Source: Amphiura filiformis
Taxonomy: Eukaryota > Echinodermata > Ophiuroidea > Amphilepidida > Amphiuridae
Assembly (NCBI RefSeq): GCF_039555335.1
Contig: NW_027305502.1
Coordinates: forward strand, 124,001-188,000
DNA: 64,000 bases
Reading direction: 5' to 3'
The notes beneath the pieces are model-generated. The model saw only the letters and a program-made list of their open reading frames with translations, ran no database searches and was not told where the DNA came from. The position numbers were made by a program, and so were the translations under genes. This document shows, piece after piece, positions 46,102 to 58,809 of the stretch. The stretch's first letter is position 1; the number at the start of each line of letters is the position of its first letter.

Positions 46102-46112
46102 TTCATTATTTC
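45826..46112. repeat. (CTTT/CTTC)n followed by (ATTT)n microsatellite
   Basis: About 115 bp of pyrimidine-rich TTTC/TTCC tetranucleotides lead into about 40 ATTT units with one GTATTT interruption. A 136-codon frame here is low complexity (LFIYLFIY) and not a gene. Confidence 0.97.
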
Positions 46113-46641
46113 TTTCTTTACATGTTGGTGCGATTTGTTAATATTTAAGAGGTAACATGCGATAAAAACATTAAAATCCACTAGAAAAAAGTTTAGCATA
46201 CAAAAGAAGAGATATCAAGTTTTAAGTTCTTGAAAACTCATATCATGAGGTTTAAATTAGGTTTATTAAAATCCCGGATGAGCTGAGGTTAATTTTCATT
46301 GTATTGTTGGAGAAAAAAAATACATATACATAGGCATATGCATATGCACACAAACTCCAACGTGTCACCTTAGGGCGTGTCTGAAGAAGAAAAGAAAAGG
46401 TTTTACCCCATTTACCCCCAATCCTTCAGCGCCGTGTCAAGTGTAACTATACACACTTCATACGTATAGGTTTTCACTTCAGCTTAGAGGCATCTTAATA
46501 ATTACAACCCGGGCGGGTCCGAGCAGATTATTGGAACATCAATATTGTCAAAACAGAGTAGCGCCTCTGAAAGCCGTTTGAAATACACGAAAAAGTGGAT
46601 ATTGTGTAAAATCCTGAGTGTAAAATGTCATTATTTTGACA

Positions 46642-46829
46642 CAGTGGCGTAGCCAAAAGGGAGCAAGGGGTAAGCTGCCCCCTGTGAGAAGTCTTGCCCC
46701 CCTCTTGCCCCCCCCCCTCCGAGGCCTTTTTTGTAATTTTGAGCCCATTTTTGACCATCTTCATCAAAGCTTGCCCCCATAGAAATTTGCCCCCCCCCCT
46801 CCCTCTGAAAAGTCGTGGCTACGCCACTG
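46642..46829. mobile_element. MITE with AGTGGCGTAGCC ends
   Basis: CAGTGGCGTAGCC on the left, GGCTACGCCACTG on the right, with C-runs between. Same family ends as 20612-20874. Confidence 0.85.
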
Positions 46830-46834
46830 ATACC

Positions 46835-47570
46835 AACTAGACAACTTGAACTGGGCATGGGCCTAATCGAAATTAAATAGGGGTTGTTTAGTTAACACAT
46901 GACAGCACGGTTTCTGTATAGCTCTATTTGTTCTGTTCTTTTACCTGTAATCTTGCTGTATACATTTTCAACTTCAACTAATTGTAAGAGTTAAAAAAAT
47001 ATCACATTTTTCACTCCACTGGATCTTAAATTCACTCTTTTCTATATTTTAGAGCCATATAGAGAGAAGCATTAATTACTATATACAACAAATTAACCCT
47101 AATTAAAAACCGTGTCATGAAAACACATAATATGAATTTGAATATAATTATATTGAATACCCACCTTAGTGTCATCCATCACTTGACTTGACTTTTAATA
47201 CCATTTGAATTAAAGATTCATGTAATTTTCCGCAAACTAGAAACCAAGCCTAAGGCGCTGAATGGTTGAAACTCGAAGAATAAGATGATTACGGCCTCAA
47301 AACATCGGCGACTGTCTGTCGTGATTAATTTAATATATTAATAAAGTATAATATTTGATTAAAGTAAAATAGCTCATGCGATACGATTTTTTCGATAAAA
47401 CATTAAAAATATTAAAATCCGGTATGTTTATACCCAGTTTGCTTTCCCTCTTTTTATTATCTTTTTGATTGGGGATTGCATAAATGCCGGACCCTGGAAA
47501 ACCCACACTGCCGTTTATTTTTTTGATATATGAGCGTTACATGCTTATAGTGCTGCATAAAGCCTACGTT
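46835..47570. other. AT-rich, nothing recognised
   Basis: No supported feature. Confidence 0.45.
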
Positions 47571-47571
47571 G

Positions 47572-47790
47572 GGCTATTACATGGGGAGTGTGAATTTCAA
47601 ATGGAATGAACACATTAGGTAGCTCTATTTGAATTTCATACACCCTCTGCAAAAGATTCAAACTGAATCTTCTACAGAGGGAGAATGAGTTTCAAATGTT
47701 CATTCCAGTTGAAATTCATACTCCTCATGCGGAAGATATTTCCAAAATCTTACACAGGGGTGGTGTTGATTTTAAATGGAATAGCCCATT
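47572..47790. mobile_element. MITE, 'TTTCAAATGGAAT' subfamily
   Basis: GGGCTATTACATGGGGAGTG, TTCTACAGAGGGAGAATGAG, TTCCAGTTGAAATTCATACT and a right end TTTTAAATGGAATAGCCCAT. Mosaic of the two related MITE subfamilies in the window. Confidence 0.75.
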
Positions 47791-47995
47791 ACATGCATAT
47801 TGTAGGCCTATAACTTTTGATTCGATTAAGTATTACGCAAAGCGTGAATACTACGACCATGGAAGAATCATCTCTTTCTTCCATGCTACGACAGAAGTGC
47901 CTTTTCCGAATGAAGGTCCTCCTCGCAAAAAGATGTCGACTTTATAAAGTAATAATTTTGCTACCTCTCGCTCATTAACTTAAAGGTGTATGGTC

Positions 47996-48216
47996 CATGT
48001 CCGTACGCAGGGAGGGGATGTGGCCGCACCCCCTCCCCCATTTGCAAAACTATACAAAAAGTCACAAAATCGGGTTTTTTACGCTTTTTTGGTCAAAAAA
48101 AAGTCCAGATTTGGGGAAGAAAGTCAACTTTTCACAAAATTGCCCCCCCCTCCGAAAAAAAAGGTCCACTTTTTCAAAATCAGCACCCCCAAAAGAACCT
48201 GCATACGGGCCTGTCC
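47996..48216. mobile_element. MITE with TACGCAGG ends
   Basis: The left CCGTACGCAGGGAGGGG is inverted on the right as CCTGCATACGGG. The interior has C-runs and AAAAAGTCCA repeats. Confidence 0.65.
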
Positions 48217-48230
48217 CATGGTTGATTCTA

Positions 48231-48626
48231 ATGAGCTATTCCATTTGAAATCCACAACCCCCCTGTGGAAGATTTAGCTAAAGTATTCCACAGAGGGAGT
48301 ATGAGCTTCGAATAGAATAGAATAGAATAGAATAGAATAGAATAGAATAGAATAGAATAGAATAGAATAGAATAGAATAGAATAGAATAGAATAGAATAG
48401 AATAGAATAGAATAGAATAAAATAAAATAGACAGTTTGATAACTTCCATTTGAAATACTCGCTCCGTGCAGTTGTGAAAGATATATGAAAAGCCATAATA
48501 CAGTGGGAGTATATGGGTTTCTAAATGTAAACCCTGACCAATTACATTTGAAAAAACATACTCCCCCTTTGGATGATATTTCCAAAATCTTCCACAGGGG
48601 TAGTGTGGATTTTAAATGGAACAGCC
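48231..48626. mobile_element. MITE carrying an expanded (GAATA)n array
   Basis: The left GAGCTATTCCATTTGAAATC and right TTTTAAATGGAACAGCCCA match the 28540-28828 element. At the position where that copy reads GAATAGAATAG this one has about 23 GAATA units (48309-48425). Confidence 0.88.
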
Positions 48627-48659
48627 CAATATATCGTGTTTGTCCTTTTGGACCATCAC

Positions 48660-49105
48660 CCACACTTGAAGGGCGCTGGTATGCGCGTTTGGACAGTATT
48701 TTTTGAGGGACAGTGGGACATGAAAGCACATAGAATATGAAAAATGTCCTTCTGATATCAAATAATTTTGATTTGTTGAAATTTGAGATATAATACAAAT
48801 TTTATGACAAATTATTAAATTTTATATTTTAAATTTTTTTGATAGGCCTATATAACAGTCCTTGAAGTAAAATGTAATGATAATTATGTACTTAAATTGT
48901 ATGTAGCTGGGATGAAAAGCCGACTATTTTTGCCGAAAATTTGACCTGTCATTTTGAAGATATTCATTTTTTTCCCAAAAGACCTAATTTTCAAATCTAC
49001 ATCTTCAATACGAAAGGTCTAATTTTTCAATTGATCATCGGCTATTTTTTTACTTTATTTTTCAGCCGTCTTTGACTGTTTCCTCATCTTTCCTTCCCTA
49101 TCGAC
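48660..49105. mobile_element. Decayed copy of the 56.65 kb fold-back element
   Basis: GCGTTTGGACAGTATTTTTT, CTTCTGATATCAAATAATTT, GTAGCTGGGATGAAAAGCCG and GATCATCGGCT follow the order of 56649-57304. The right end has degenerated. Confidence 0.8.
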
Positions 49106-49496
49106 CATTAGGCCTAAAGTTGTATTCAGGGACAAAATATTATGGGATTAATTTGGAGTGTCAACTCTGAGGAGGTCCTGCGACCGGTAAACGTACATTA
49201 CCATCCGCCGTATTGTCTATATAGGCCTATCTGAATCAATACTAATTGATAAGTTCCAAACCATATTTAATCATATAAATGTTATGCTTTTACGCTGGTG
49301 TGTTTCAAAGAAACCTTACACAATTTTAAAGTTTATTTCCTACTGCGCAGTGATATATAGAAGTGTAATTCAACACTAACAATCCATTTGTGTCGTCTGC
49401 TATCTTTTCTTATTTTGTTTACATTAATAATTCACGTTGGCATGATATTTCATAAATGTACTAAAGCTATTATAACTTTCTATTTGATATTTCAGC

Positions 49497-49732
49497 CAAC
49501 ATTAATGCTCTGCGTGCTAGCCATATAGGCTTCAACATAAAAAGTCCCACTTTGAGATATTTTCTCAAAATATCAAGAGCTACCTAAAGAACAACTGAAC
49601 CAATACTAGGCTTGTTTGTACTCATTTTAATGTATTTTTCATGCTGATTCCAAATATGGTATTGAAAAATTACAATTCTGAAATTTTTAAAATTTTGAAT
49701 TTAAAAAAAAATTGTCGTCTGCAGTCGACACC
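49497..49732 (-). repeat. Dispersed repeat family, copy 4 (inverted)
   Basis: Reverse complement of the 19386-19612 family, from GCTCTGCGTGCTAGCC to TTGTCGTCTGCAGTCGAC. Confidence 0.85.
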
Positions 49733-49734
49733 CG

Positions 49735-52485
49735 CGTGGAGAGAGTTTTAAGCTATTCTCAAAGGACAGTTGGGTAACAATATTCACTAATAGCCTGTTA
49801 TCTACACGGATGGCCATGTTTATACAATATAACTACCATCAAGTAACAGAAGAACAAAATATCACATTATAGTTTTCGTAATATCACTCATCGAAACAGC
49901 GGATAAATCACTCTTAATTGCTCCGCTGTACTATATCATATAAGCCCATATCCCGAATGATGATCTTGTAATGTATATACTGTATTTGAAAAATACCGTG
50001 AAACTACCATTAACAACGGATTATGTTACTGTTGAAGATATGAGTACATTATTGTCTTATACGTAAATAGCCTGATATATTTAAGACTTGGTAAAAAGAC
50101 GGCGATTCCACAAATTTGAGTATTTCCAGTAAAAAAACATCGTATTTTGTTTTACAAGTTCAGTCGTCACAATCACTGATGCATTGGTCTTAAGGATAAT
50201 GCTTACTGAATCATCACTTATAGTATTGGGTTTTTTAAATTCTCAGTAGTCTTGTAAGTTTGACATGAATGCGTGTTGTAATGACATTTCCGAGAATTTC
50301 TCGCATTTCAATAGGTCTGAGCTGGTTTTTGAAATGTTCTAATTGAATTATAACTTGCTACGAGCTCTTTGACCTATATAATAGGTTAAATACCACTAAT
50401 TAAGCTGCACAAAAAATCAAATGACGGTGGTTTTTTTGTTGGTTTTTTTGGTGTGTTTTTTTTGCAGGCCAACTGAAAAAATTGCTTCAGATTTCACATC
50501 ACCAAATAATGTCTCTTGCGGCCTTCCGTCCCAATCCGCAGTGTTTTTATATTGTGAACACTGTGACACACCTATAAATCAATATCAAAAACATCAAAAA
50601 TTGGGCACAGTTTGTGACAAATTTGTGCCAGGTATTAAATGTATAGGTTTGAATCTAAGCATCTGCCAAAATTGAGAAACATTCCAGGTTTTTATTCAGA
50701 TTTTTAAAAAGTCGCCAGCTTCTAGGTAAAATCACGAGTGGTGCTATTCTGACAATGGGGTCAACAAAGTATAGTCTTCGCGGTCCAGTAGCTCGAAAAT
50801 CCAATATTTTTCTTTTTGTTTGTTTACTTGCTTGTTTGTTTGTCTTTCGGGAAAACATTACTTTGAAAAATAGAGTCGCTTCGTAAGGTAGGCCTATGTA
50901 GAATAATGTAGAGCCATTTGAATAGATAGAGACCATTTTGTACACAAATTTTGCTTCGTTTGTTTCAATTTATCTCTATTTTGTATACATAAACCAACAT
51001 AATGTTTTGCTTACGAGTTGGGTCGATTTTAACACAATTTTATGGCCATTTCATTAATGAATTGCGATTTAAGTCCGTCCATACGTATGATAATAATATT
51101 TAACTCCAAATATCATCATCAAAATATGATTTCTCCAATTTTGTCCAAATTTCATTTCAACGAAAGGATAAATGCTGTCCGCTATATACAAATCAATCAC
51201 GCTTGTCATAAAATGTTGCTCTGATCACCAATCATGTGGTTACCGATGTGACTAAACCGACACATTATAAGATCATATAATCAGGACAATGAAGCCTATG
51301 TCCAATTATTTAACATTTTAATGCTATAGTAGTACAGTATAAGTCAATTACTAGATATGATGAGCGATGTGCGTACGTTGCATTGTTTTGAAGACTATTC
51401 CCATTGCAGCTTACCGCCAGATTGAATCCGGTGACATGCGTCACGATATCATTGTTCAATATATCTAGGAGGGCGTAAGTAAGGCTAATCAAGGGCAAAG
51501 AGCAGGTTTCGTATAAACAAGCCCTTAGGACACAACAGAACTACCCTTTATTTTGATATAGTTAGCTTGTATATAGTTAATTAATTACACTGACAAAATA
51601 ACTTTTAATATAATACTCATGTTACGTGTAAAAGATCAAGACATTAATTTTTGAGGGGAAAATGTTTGCAAAAATATTTCACAATAACATTTTGACATTC
51701 TTCGTTTTTTGCCAAATTTTTCATTTATACCAAATGACAATTTGAATGACTTATCCTTCAATTTATAAATGAATTTAATTTTGTTACATGGATCACCATG
51801 ATCACTGAATGGGTATTTAATTAATGGCGCGAATCGCAGATGTGTTTTTAACTCGCATTCTTATATTATTTGAGTTTAAAAAACGGACTCTCAGTCTAAA
51901 TCCTAATTATTGTGTTCTCAGGTGGATTTGATTGTATAGGATAATAATCCAAATCTATAGAATAATCATGTTTCTAATCCCCGTGAGCATTATTAATTAC
52001 AAAATAGGCTGGACAAAATGAAATGTCATCCTTGTTGATGTTTTTTTTATATTTTTATAAATGATGCATGTAAAATTACAACATTTCTTAAACACTGCTG
52101 AACAGAGATGCAAAATCAAGACATCTCATGCAGAAAAAGTCAGTTATCACATTTCAAAATATGCAAACTTTATTTGTTTGAAACCAAAAGAAGACTGTAA
52201 ACTAGCTAGGTGGTTAAAGATGGCAGTTTTGGGATTGAACGTCGGCAACAGAGGTCAATTTTCACATTTGTACAGAGTAAAAAATAAACTTGCTCTGATT
52301 TTCTTGAAATTGGCAGCAAATTGTTCATCAATTCGTGGGGATTCAGAAAAAGAATAGTTTGCACTACATGCAATGTCAAATTACTGAAATATGAGATAAA
52401 AACGACTTTCAAATTCTGGCCATTTAGTTGACATAATTACGGAACTGCCCAATAGCAAAAATTACTCAATGTTGAGTAAGAAGAG
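49735..52485. other. AT-rich intergenic, nothing recognised
   Basis: No supported genes, RNA genes or inverted repeats. Frames of up to 98 codons lack family features. Confidence 0.45.
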
Positions 52486-52489
52486 AACA

Positions 52490-55400
52490 GAGTGCTTTCT
52501 ACTGAAGATCAAGTTAAAAAATTATTCAAGCAGTTAGGCAACACGATTCTATAAAATGCCGATTTTTTTTGTTGTTCAGCAGACAAAAACGACAACCAAC
52601 ACACACTTAAATTTGCGCCATCTGCAGTTGATAGCAAAAAATACACGATTTCAACATACACCAAATCAAATAAAACAAATAGAGAAATGTAATGGCTTTA
52701 TTTTACAGTTTGTCCCAGTGTCATGCAGTTTTCCGTTCTTGAGATATTTAAATTTTAATATTCAGCATGTAAATCAATGCAGGAGCTTTGTAGACATCGG
52801 GTACCAAAATCGAGCAAATTACGGCATGTCTCCCAACATTTAAATTCGCGTTTTTTACTATCTACTGAAGACAGCTTATATTAAATTGAAGGTGTAATTT
52901 TGGTCTCCAGTAGTGCTATCTACTGAAGATCAAGTTAAAAAATTATTCAAGCAGTTAGGCAACACGATTCTATAAAATGCCGATTTTTTTTTTGTTCAGC
53001 AGACAAAAACGACAACCAACACACACTTAAATTTGCGCCATCTGCAGTTGATAGCAAAATACACACGAGTTCAACATACACCAAATCAAATAAAACAGAT
53101 ATAGAACTGTAATGGCTTTATTTCACAGTTTGTCCCAACGTCATACGGTGCGGTATTCCGTTCTTGAGATATTTAAATTTTAATATTCAGCATGTAAATC
53201 AATGCAGGAGCTTATAAACATCGGGTACCAAAATCGAGCAAATTACGGCATGTCTTCCAAATTTAAACTCGTTTTTTTACTATCTACTGAAGATAGCTTA
53301 TAATAAATTGAAGGTGTAATTTTGGTCTCAAGTAGTACTATCTACTGAAGATCAAGTTACAAAAAATATTCAAGCAGTTAGGCAACACGATTCTATAAAA
53401 TGCCGATTTATTTTCGTTCAGCAGACAAAAACGACAACCAACACGCACTTAAATTTGCGCTATCTGCAGTTGATAGCAAAATATACACGAGTTCAACATA
53501 CACCAAATCAAATAAAACAGATAGAGAAATGTAATGGCTTTATTTCACAGTTTGTCCCAGCGTCATACGGTATTCCGTTCTTGAGATATTTAAATTTTAA
53601 TATTCAGCATGTAAATCAATGCAGGACCTTATACACATCGGGTACCAAAATCGAGCAAATTACGGCATGTCTCCCAACATTTAAAATCGCGTTTTTTAAT
53701 ATCTACTGAAGATAGCTTATATTAAATTGAAGGTGTAATTTTGGTCCCCAGTAATGTTATCTACTGAAGATCACGTTAATAAAATATTCAAGCAGTTAGA
53801 CAACACAGTTCTATAAAATACCGATTTTTCTCGTTCAGCAGACAAAAACGACAACCAACACGTACTTAAATTTGAGCTATCTGCAGTTGATAGCAAAAAA
53901 TACACAAGTTCAACGTACAAAAAGTATTTCACAGTTTGTCCCAGCGTCATACGGTATTTCGTTCTCGAGATATTTAAATTTTAATATTCAGCATGTAAAT
54001 CAATGCAGGAGCTTTAAAGACATCGGGTACCAAAATCGAGCAAATTACGGCATGTCTCCCAACATTTAAAATCGCGTTTTTAATGAAGATAGCTTATATT
54101 AAATTGAAGGTGTAATTTTGGTCTCCAATAGTGCTATATACTGAAGATCAAGTTAAAAAAATATTCAAATATTCAAGCAGTAAGGCAACACAATTCTATA
54201 AAATACCGATTTTTCTCGTTCAGCAGACAAAAACGACAACCAACACACATATAAATTTAAGCTATCTGCATTTGATAACAAAAAATACACGAGTTCAACA
54301 TACACCAAATCAAATAAAACAGATAGAGAAATGTAATGGCTTTATTTAAAAGTTTGTCCCAGCGTCATACGGTATTCCGTTCTTGAATTATCTAAATTTT
54401 AATATTCACCATGTAATGCAGAAGCTTTATAGACATCGGGTACCAAAATCGAGCAAATTACGGCATGTCTCCCAACATTTAGGCCTAAATTCGTGTTTTT
54501 TACTGTCTACTGAAGATAGCATATATTAAATTGATGTGTAATTTTGGTCTCCAGTAGTGCTATCTACTGAAGATCAAGTTAGAAAAAAATATTCAAGCAG
54601 TTAGGCAACACGATTCTATAAAATACCGCATTTTCTCGTTCAGCAGACAAAAACGACAACCAGCACACACTTAAATTTGAGCTGCAGATCATCTGCAGAT
54701 GATAGCAAAAAATACACGAGTTCAACATACACAAAATCAAATGGTGTGCTGGTTGTCGTTTTTGTCTGCTGACTTGATCTTCAGTAGATAGCACTACTGG
54801 AGAGCAAAATTACACCTCCAATTTAATATATGCTATCGATATCTTCAGTAGACAGTAAAAACACGAATTTTAAACGTTGGAAGACATGCCGTAATTTGCT
54901 CGATTTTGGTACCCGATGTCTGTAAAGCTCCTGCATTGATTTACATGCTGAATATTAAAATTTAAATATCTCGAGAACGGAATACCGTATGACGCTGGGA
55001 CAAACTGTGAAATAAAGCCATTACATTTCTCTATCTGTTATATTTAACTTTGTGTATGTTAAACTCGTGTAGTTTTTGCTATCAACTACAGATAGCTCAA
55101 ATTTAAGTGTGTGCTGGTTGTCGTTTTTGCCTGCTGAACGAGAAAAATCGGTATTTTATAGAATCGTGTTGCCTTACTGCTTGAATATTTCTTTTAGCTT
55201 GATCTTCAGTAGATAGCACTACTGGAGACCAAAATTGCACCATCGATTTAATATAAGCTATCTTCAGTAGATAGTAAAAACACGAATTTAAATGTTGGAA
55301 GACATGTCATAATTTGCTCGATTTTGGTACCCGATGTCTATAAAGCTCCTGCATTGATTTACATGCTGAATATTGAAATTTAAATATCTCAAGAAAGGAA

Positions 55401-58400
55401 TACCGTATGACGCTGGGACAAACTGTGAAATAAAGCCATTACATTTCTCTATCTGTTATTTGTGATTTGGTGTATGTTGAGCTCGTGTATTTGTTGCTGT
55501 CAGCTGTAGATAGCTCAAATTTAAGTGTGTACTGGTTGTCGTGTTTGCCCATTGAACGAGAAAATTCGGTATTTTATAGAATTGTGTTGCCTATCTGTTT
55601 GAATATTTGTTTAACATTATCTTCAGCAGAAAGCACTACTGGAGATCAAAATTACACCTTCAATTTAATATTAGCTATCTTCAGTAGATAATAAAAACAC
55701 GAATTTTAACGTTGGAAGACATGCCGTAATTTGCTCGATTTTGGTACCCGATGTCTATAAAGATCCTACATTGATTTACATGCTGAACATTGAAATTTAA
55801 ATATCTCAAGAAAGGAATACCGTATGACGCTGGGACAAACTGTGAAATAAAGCCATTACATTTCTCTATCTGTTTATTTGATTTGGTGTATGTTACACTC
55901 GTGTAATTTTTGTTATTAACAGCAGATAGCGCATATGTAAGTGTGTGTTGGTTGTCGTTTTTGTCTACTGAACGAAAAAAAATCGGCATTTTATAGAATC
56001 GTGTTGCCTAACTGCTTGAATATTTTATTAACTTGATCTTCAGTAGATAGCACTACCGGAGACCAAAATTACACCTTCAATTTAATATAAGCTATCTTCA
56101 GTAGATATATGTTGAAATCGTGTATTTTTTGCTATCAACTGTAGATAGCTCAAATTTAAGTGTGTGCTGGTTGTCGGGTTTGCCTGCTGAATGAGAAAAA
56201 TCGGTATTTTATAGAATTGTGTTGCCTAACTGCTTGAATATTTTTTTAAACATGATCTTCAGTAGAAAGCACTACTGGAGACCAAAATTGCACCATGAAT
56301 TTAATATAAGCTATCTTCAGTAGATAGTAAAATCACGAATTTAAACCTTGGAAGACATGCCGGTATTTGCTCGATTTTGGTACCCGATGTCTATAAAGCT
56401 CCTATATTGATTTACATACTGAATATTAAAATTTAAGTAGGCCTATCTCAAGAACGGAATACCGTATGACGCTGGGACAAACTTTGAAATAAAGCCATTA
56501 CATATCTCTATCTGTTTTATTTGTTTTGGTGTATGTTGAACTCGTGTATTTTTTATAGAATTGTGTTGCCTAACTGCTTGAATATTTTTTTAAACATGAT
56601 CTTCAGTAGATAGCTCTACTGGAGACCAAAATTACACCTTCAATTTAAGGGAAGGGGTATGAACGTTTGGACAGTATTTATTGTGGGACATTAGAGCACA
56701 TCAGACATATCGAATTGCATTCTGAATATGAAGAATGGCCTTCTGATATCAAATAATTTTGATTTTTGAAATTCGCAATGTAATACACATTTTATGGCAA
56801 ATCGTTAAAAATTGATATTTTGATATTTAACAGTACTCAAGTAAACTTTATAAATCTGATGATTTCTACCTAAAGTGTATGTAGGTGGGATGAAAAGCCG
56901 ACGATCAATTGAAAATTTTGACCTTTCGTATTGAAGATATGGATTTTTTCCCAAGACACCAACAAAAATGAGGTCTTTTTGGGAAAAAAATCCATATCTT
57001 CAATATGAAAGGTCAAATTTTTCCATTGATCGTCGGCTTTTCCTCCCAGCTACATACACTTTAAGACTATATCATTAAATTTATAAAATTTACTTCGAGG
57101 ACTGTTATATCTCCAAATGTGAAAAATATCAAATTTTAATAATTTGTCATAAAATTTGTATTATATCGTGAATTTCATAAAATGAAAATTATTTGATATC
57201 AGAAAGACATTCTTCGTATTCAGAATGCAATTCGATAGGTCTGATGTGCTCTCATGTCCCACAAAAATGCTGTCGAAACGCCCAAAACGCTCATTCCAGT
57301 TCCCTTAATATAAGCTATCTTCAGTAGATAATAAAAACGCGACTTTAAATGTTGGAAGACATGCAGTAATTTGCTCGATTTTGGTACCCGATGTCTTTAA
57401 AGCTCCTGCAATGATTTACATGCTGAATATCACAATTTAAATATCTTAAGAACGGAATACCGTATGACGCTGGGACAACTTTGAAATAAAGCCATTACAT
57501 TATTCTATCTGTTATACGGTATTTGATTTGGTGTATCTTGAACTCGTGTATTTTTTGCTATCAGCAGCAGATAGCTCAAATTTAAGTGTGTGTTGGTTGT
57601 CGTTTCTGTCTGCTGAACGAGAAAAATCGGTATGCATGTTTTCAATAGAATCGTGTTGTCTAACTGCTTGAATATTTTTTTTAACTTGATCTTCAGTAGA
57701 TAGCACTACTGGAGACCAAAATTACACAATCAGTTTAATATAAGCTATCTTCAGTAGATAGTAAAAACACGAATTTAAATGTTGGGAGACATGCCGTAAT
57801 TTGCTCGATTTTGGTACCCGATGTCTATAAAGCTTCTGCATTTAATAGGCCTACATGCTGAATATTAAAATTTAGATATTTCAAGAACGGAATACCATAT
57901 GACGCTGGGACAAACTTTAAAATAAAACCATTACATTTCTCTATCTGTTTTATTTGATTTGGTGTATGTTGAACTCGTGTATTTTTTACTATCAACTGCA
58001 GATAGCTCAATTTAAGTGTGTGCTGGTTGTCGTTTTTGCCTGCTAAACGAGAAAAATTGGTATTTTATAGAATCGTGTTGCCAAACTGCTTGAATATTTT
58101 TTTGAACTTGATCTTCAGTAGATAGCACTACTGTAGACCAAAATTACACCTTCAATTTAATATAAGCTATCTGCAGTTGATGGTGAAAAACGCGAATTTA
58201 AATATTAGAAGACATGCCATAATTTGCTCGATTTTGGTACCCAATGTCTATAAGGCTCCTGCATTGATTAGCATGCTGAATATTAAAATTTAACGGGATA
58301 CCATATGACGCTGGGGCAAACTGTGATATAAAGCCATTACATTTCTCTATCTGTTTTATTTGATTTGGAGTATGTTGAATTCGTGTATTTGTTGCTATCA

Positions 58401-58805
58401 ACTGCAGATAGCTCAACTTTAAGTGTGTGCTGGTTGTCGTTTTTGTCTGCTGAACGAGAAAAATCGGTATTTTATTGAATCTTGTTGCCTAACTACTTGA
58501 ATAAATGTTTTAACTTGATCTTCAGTAGATAGCACTACTGGAGATCTAAGTTACACCATCAATTTAATATAAGCTATCTTCAATAGATAGTAAAAAAGCG
58601 CGAATTTAGATGTTGGGAGACATGCCGTAATTTGCTCGATTTTGGTACCCGATGTCTATAAAGCTCCTGCATTACGCCTACATGGTGAATATTAAAATTA
58701 AATATTTCAAGAACGAAATACCGTATGACGCTGGGACAAACTTTGAAATAAAGCTGTTACATTTCTCTATATGTTTTTATTTCATTTGGTGCATGTTGAA
58801 CACAA
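52490..58805. repeat. ~420 bp satellite in two opposed tandem arrays
   Basis: Forward units (marker CTACTGAAGATCAAGTT) start near 52497, 52914, 53336, 53757, 54133 and 54561. The array flips at about 54743. Inverted units carry AACTTGATCTTCAGTAG or variants near 54774, 55200, 55618, 56035, 56250, 56598, 57689, 58110 and 58519. Conserved inner blocks include AATTACGGCATGTCT, TCGGGTACCAAAATCGAGCA and AACGACAACCA. Each unit carries three versions of the CTATCT...GATAG hairpin. One inverted unit near 56.1 kb is shortened. Recurring ~95-codon frames come from the repeat itself. Confidence 0.96.
56649..57304. mobile_element. 656 bp fold-back DNA element, TTAA target duplication
   Basis: Left GGGAAGGGGTATGAACGTTT and right (inverted) GGGAACTGGAATGAGCGTTT begin arms that pair along most of the element, meeting at the centre near 56970 (AAAGACCTCATTTTTGTTGG region). 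TTAA at 56645-56648 and 57305-57308. Deleting it restores the satellite phrase CAATTTAATATAAGC. No coding capacity. piggyBac- or Kolobok-type by target site. Confidence 0.9.
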
Positions 58806-58809
58806 GTCA

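Noticed and set aside
45731..46141. 136-codon frame of Phe/Leu/Tyr repeats
   Set aside because: Translation of TTTC and ATTT microsatellites.
48228..48798. 174-codon frame with FYSIL repeats
   Set aside because: Translation of the GAATA pentanucleotide array in a MITE.
50421..50675. 84-codon frame with hydrophobic start and several cysteines, like a secreted peptide
   Set aside because: The leader is produced by a T/G-rich simple sequence (GTTTTTTTGG), and there is no splice or family support.
52556..58416. Recurring ~60-100 codon frames containing NGFISQFVPASYG and YQNRANYGMS
   Set aside because: They repeat once per 420 bp satellite unit in both orientations and are frequently broken; best explained as repeat translation, not a gene family.
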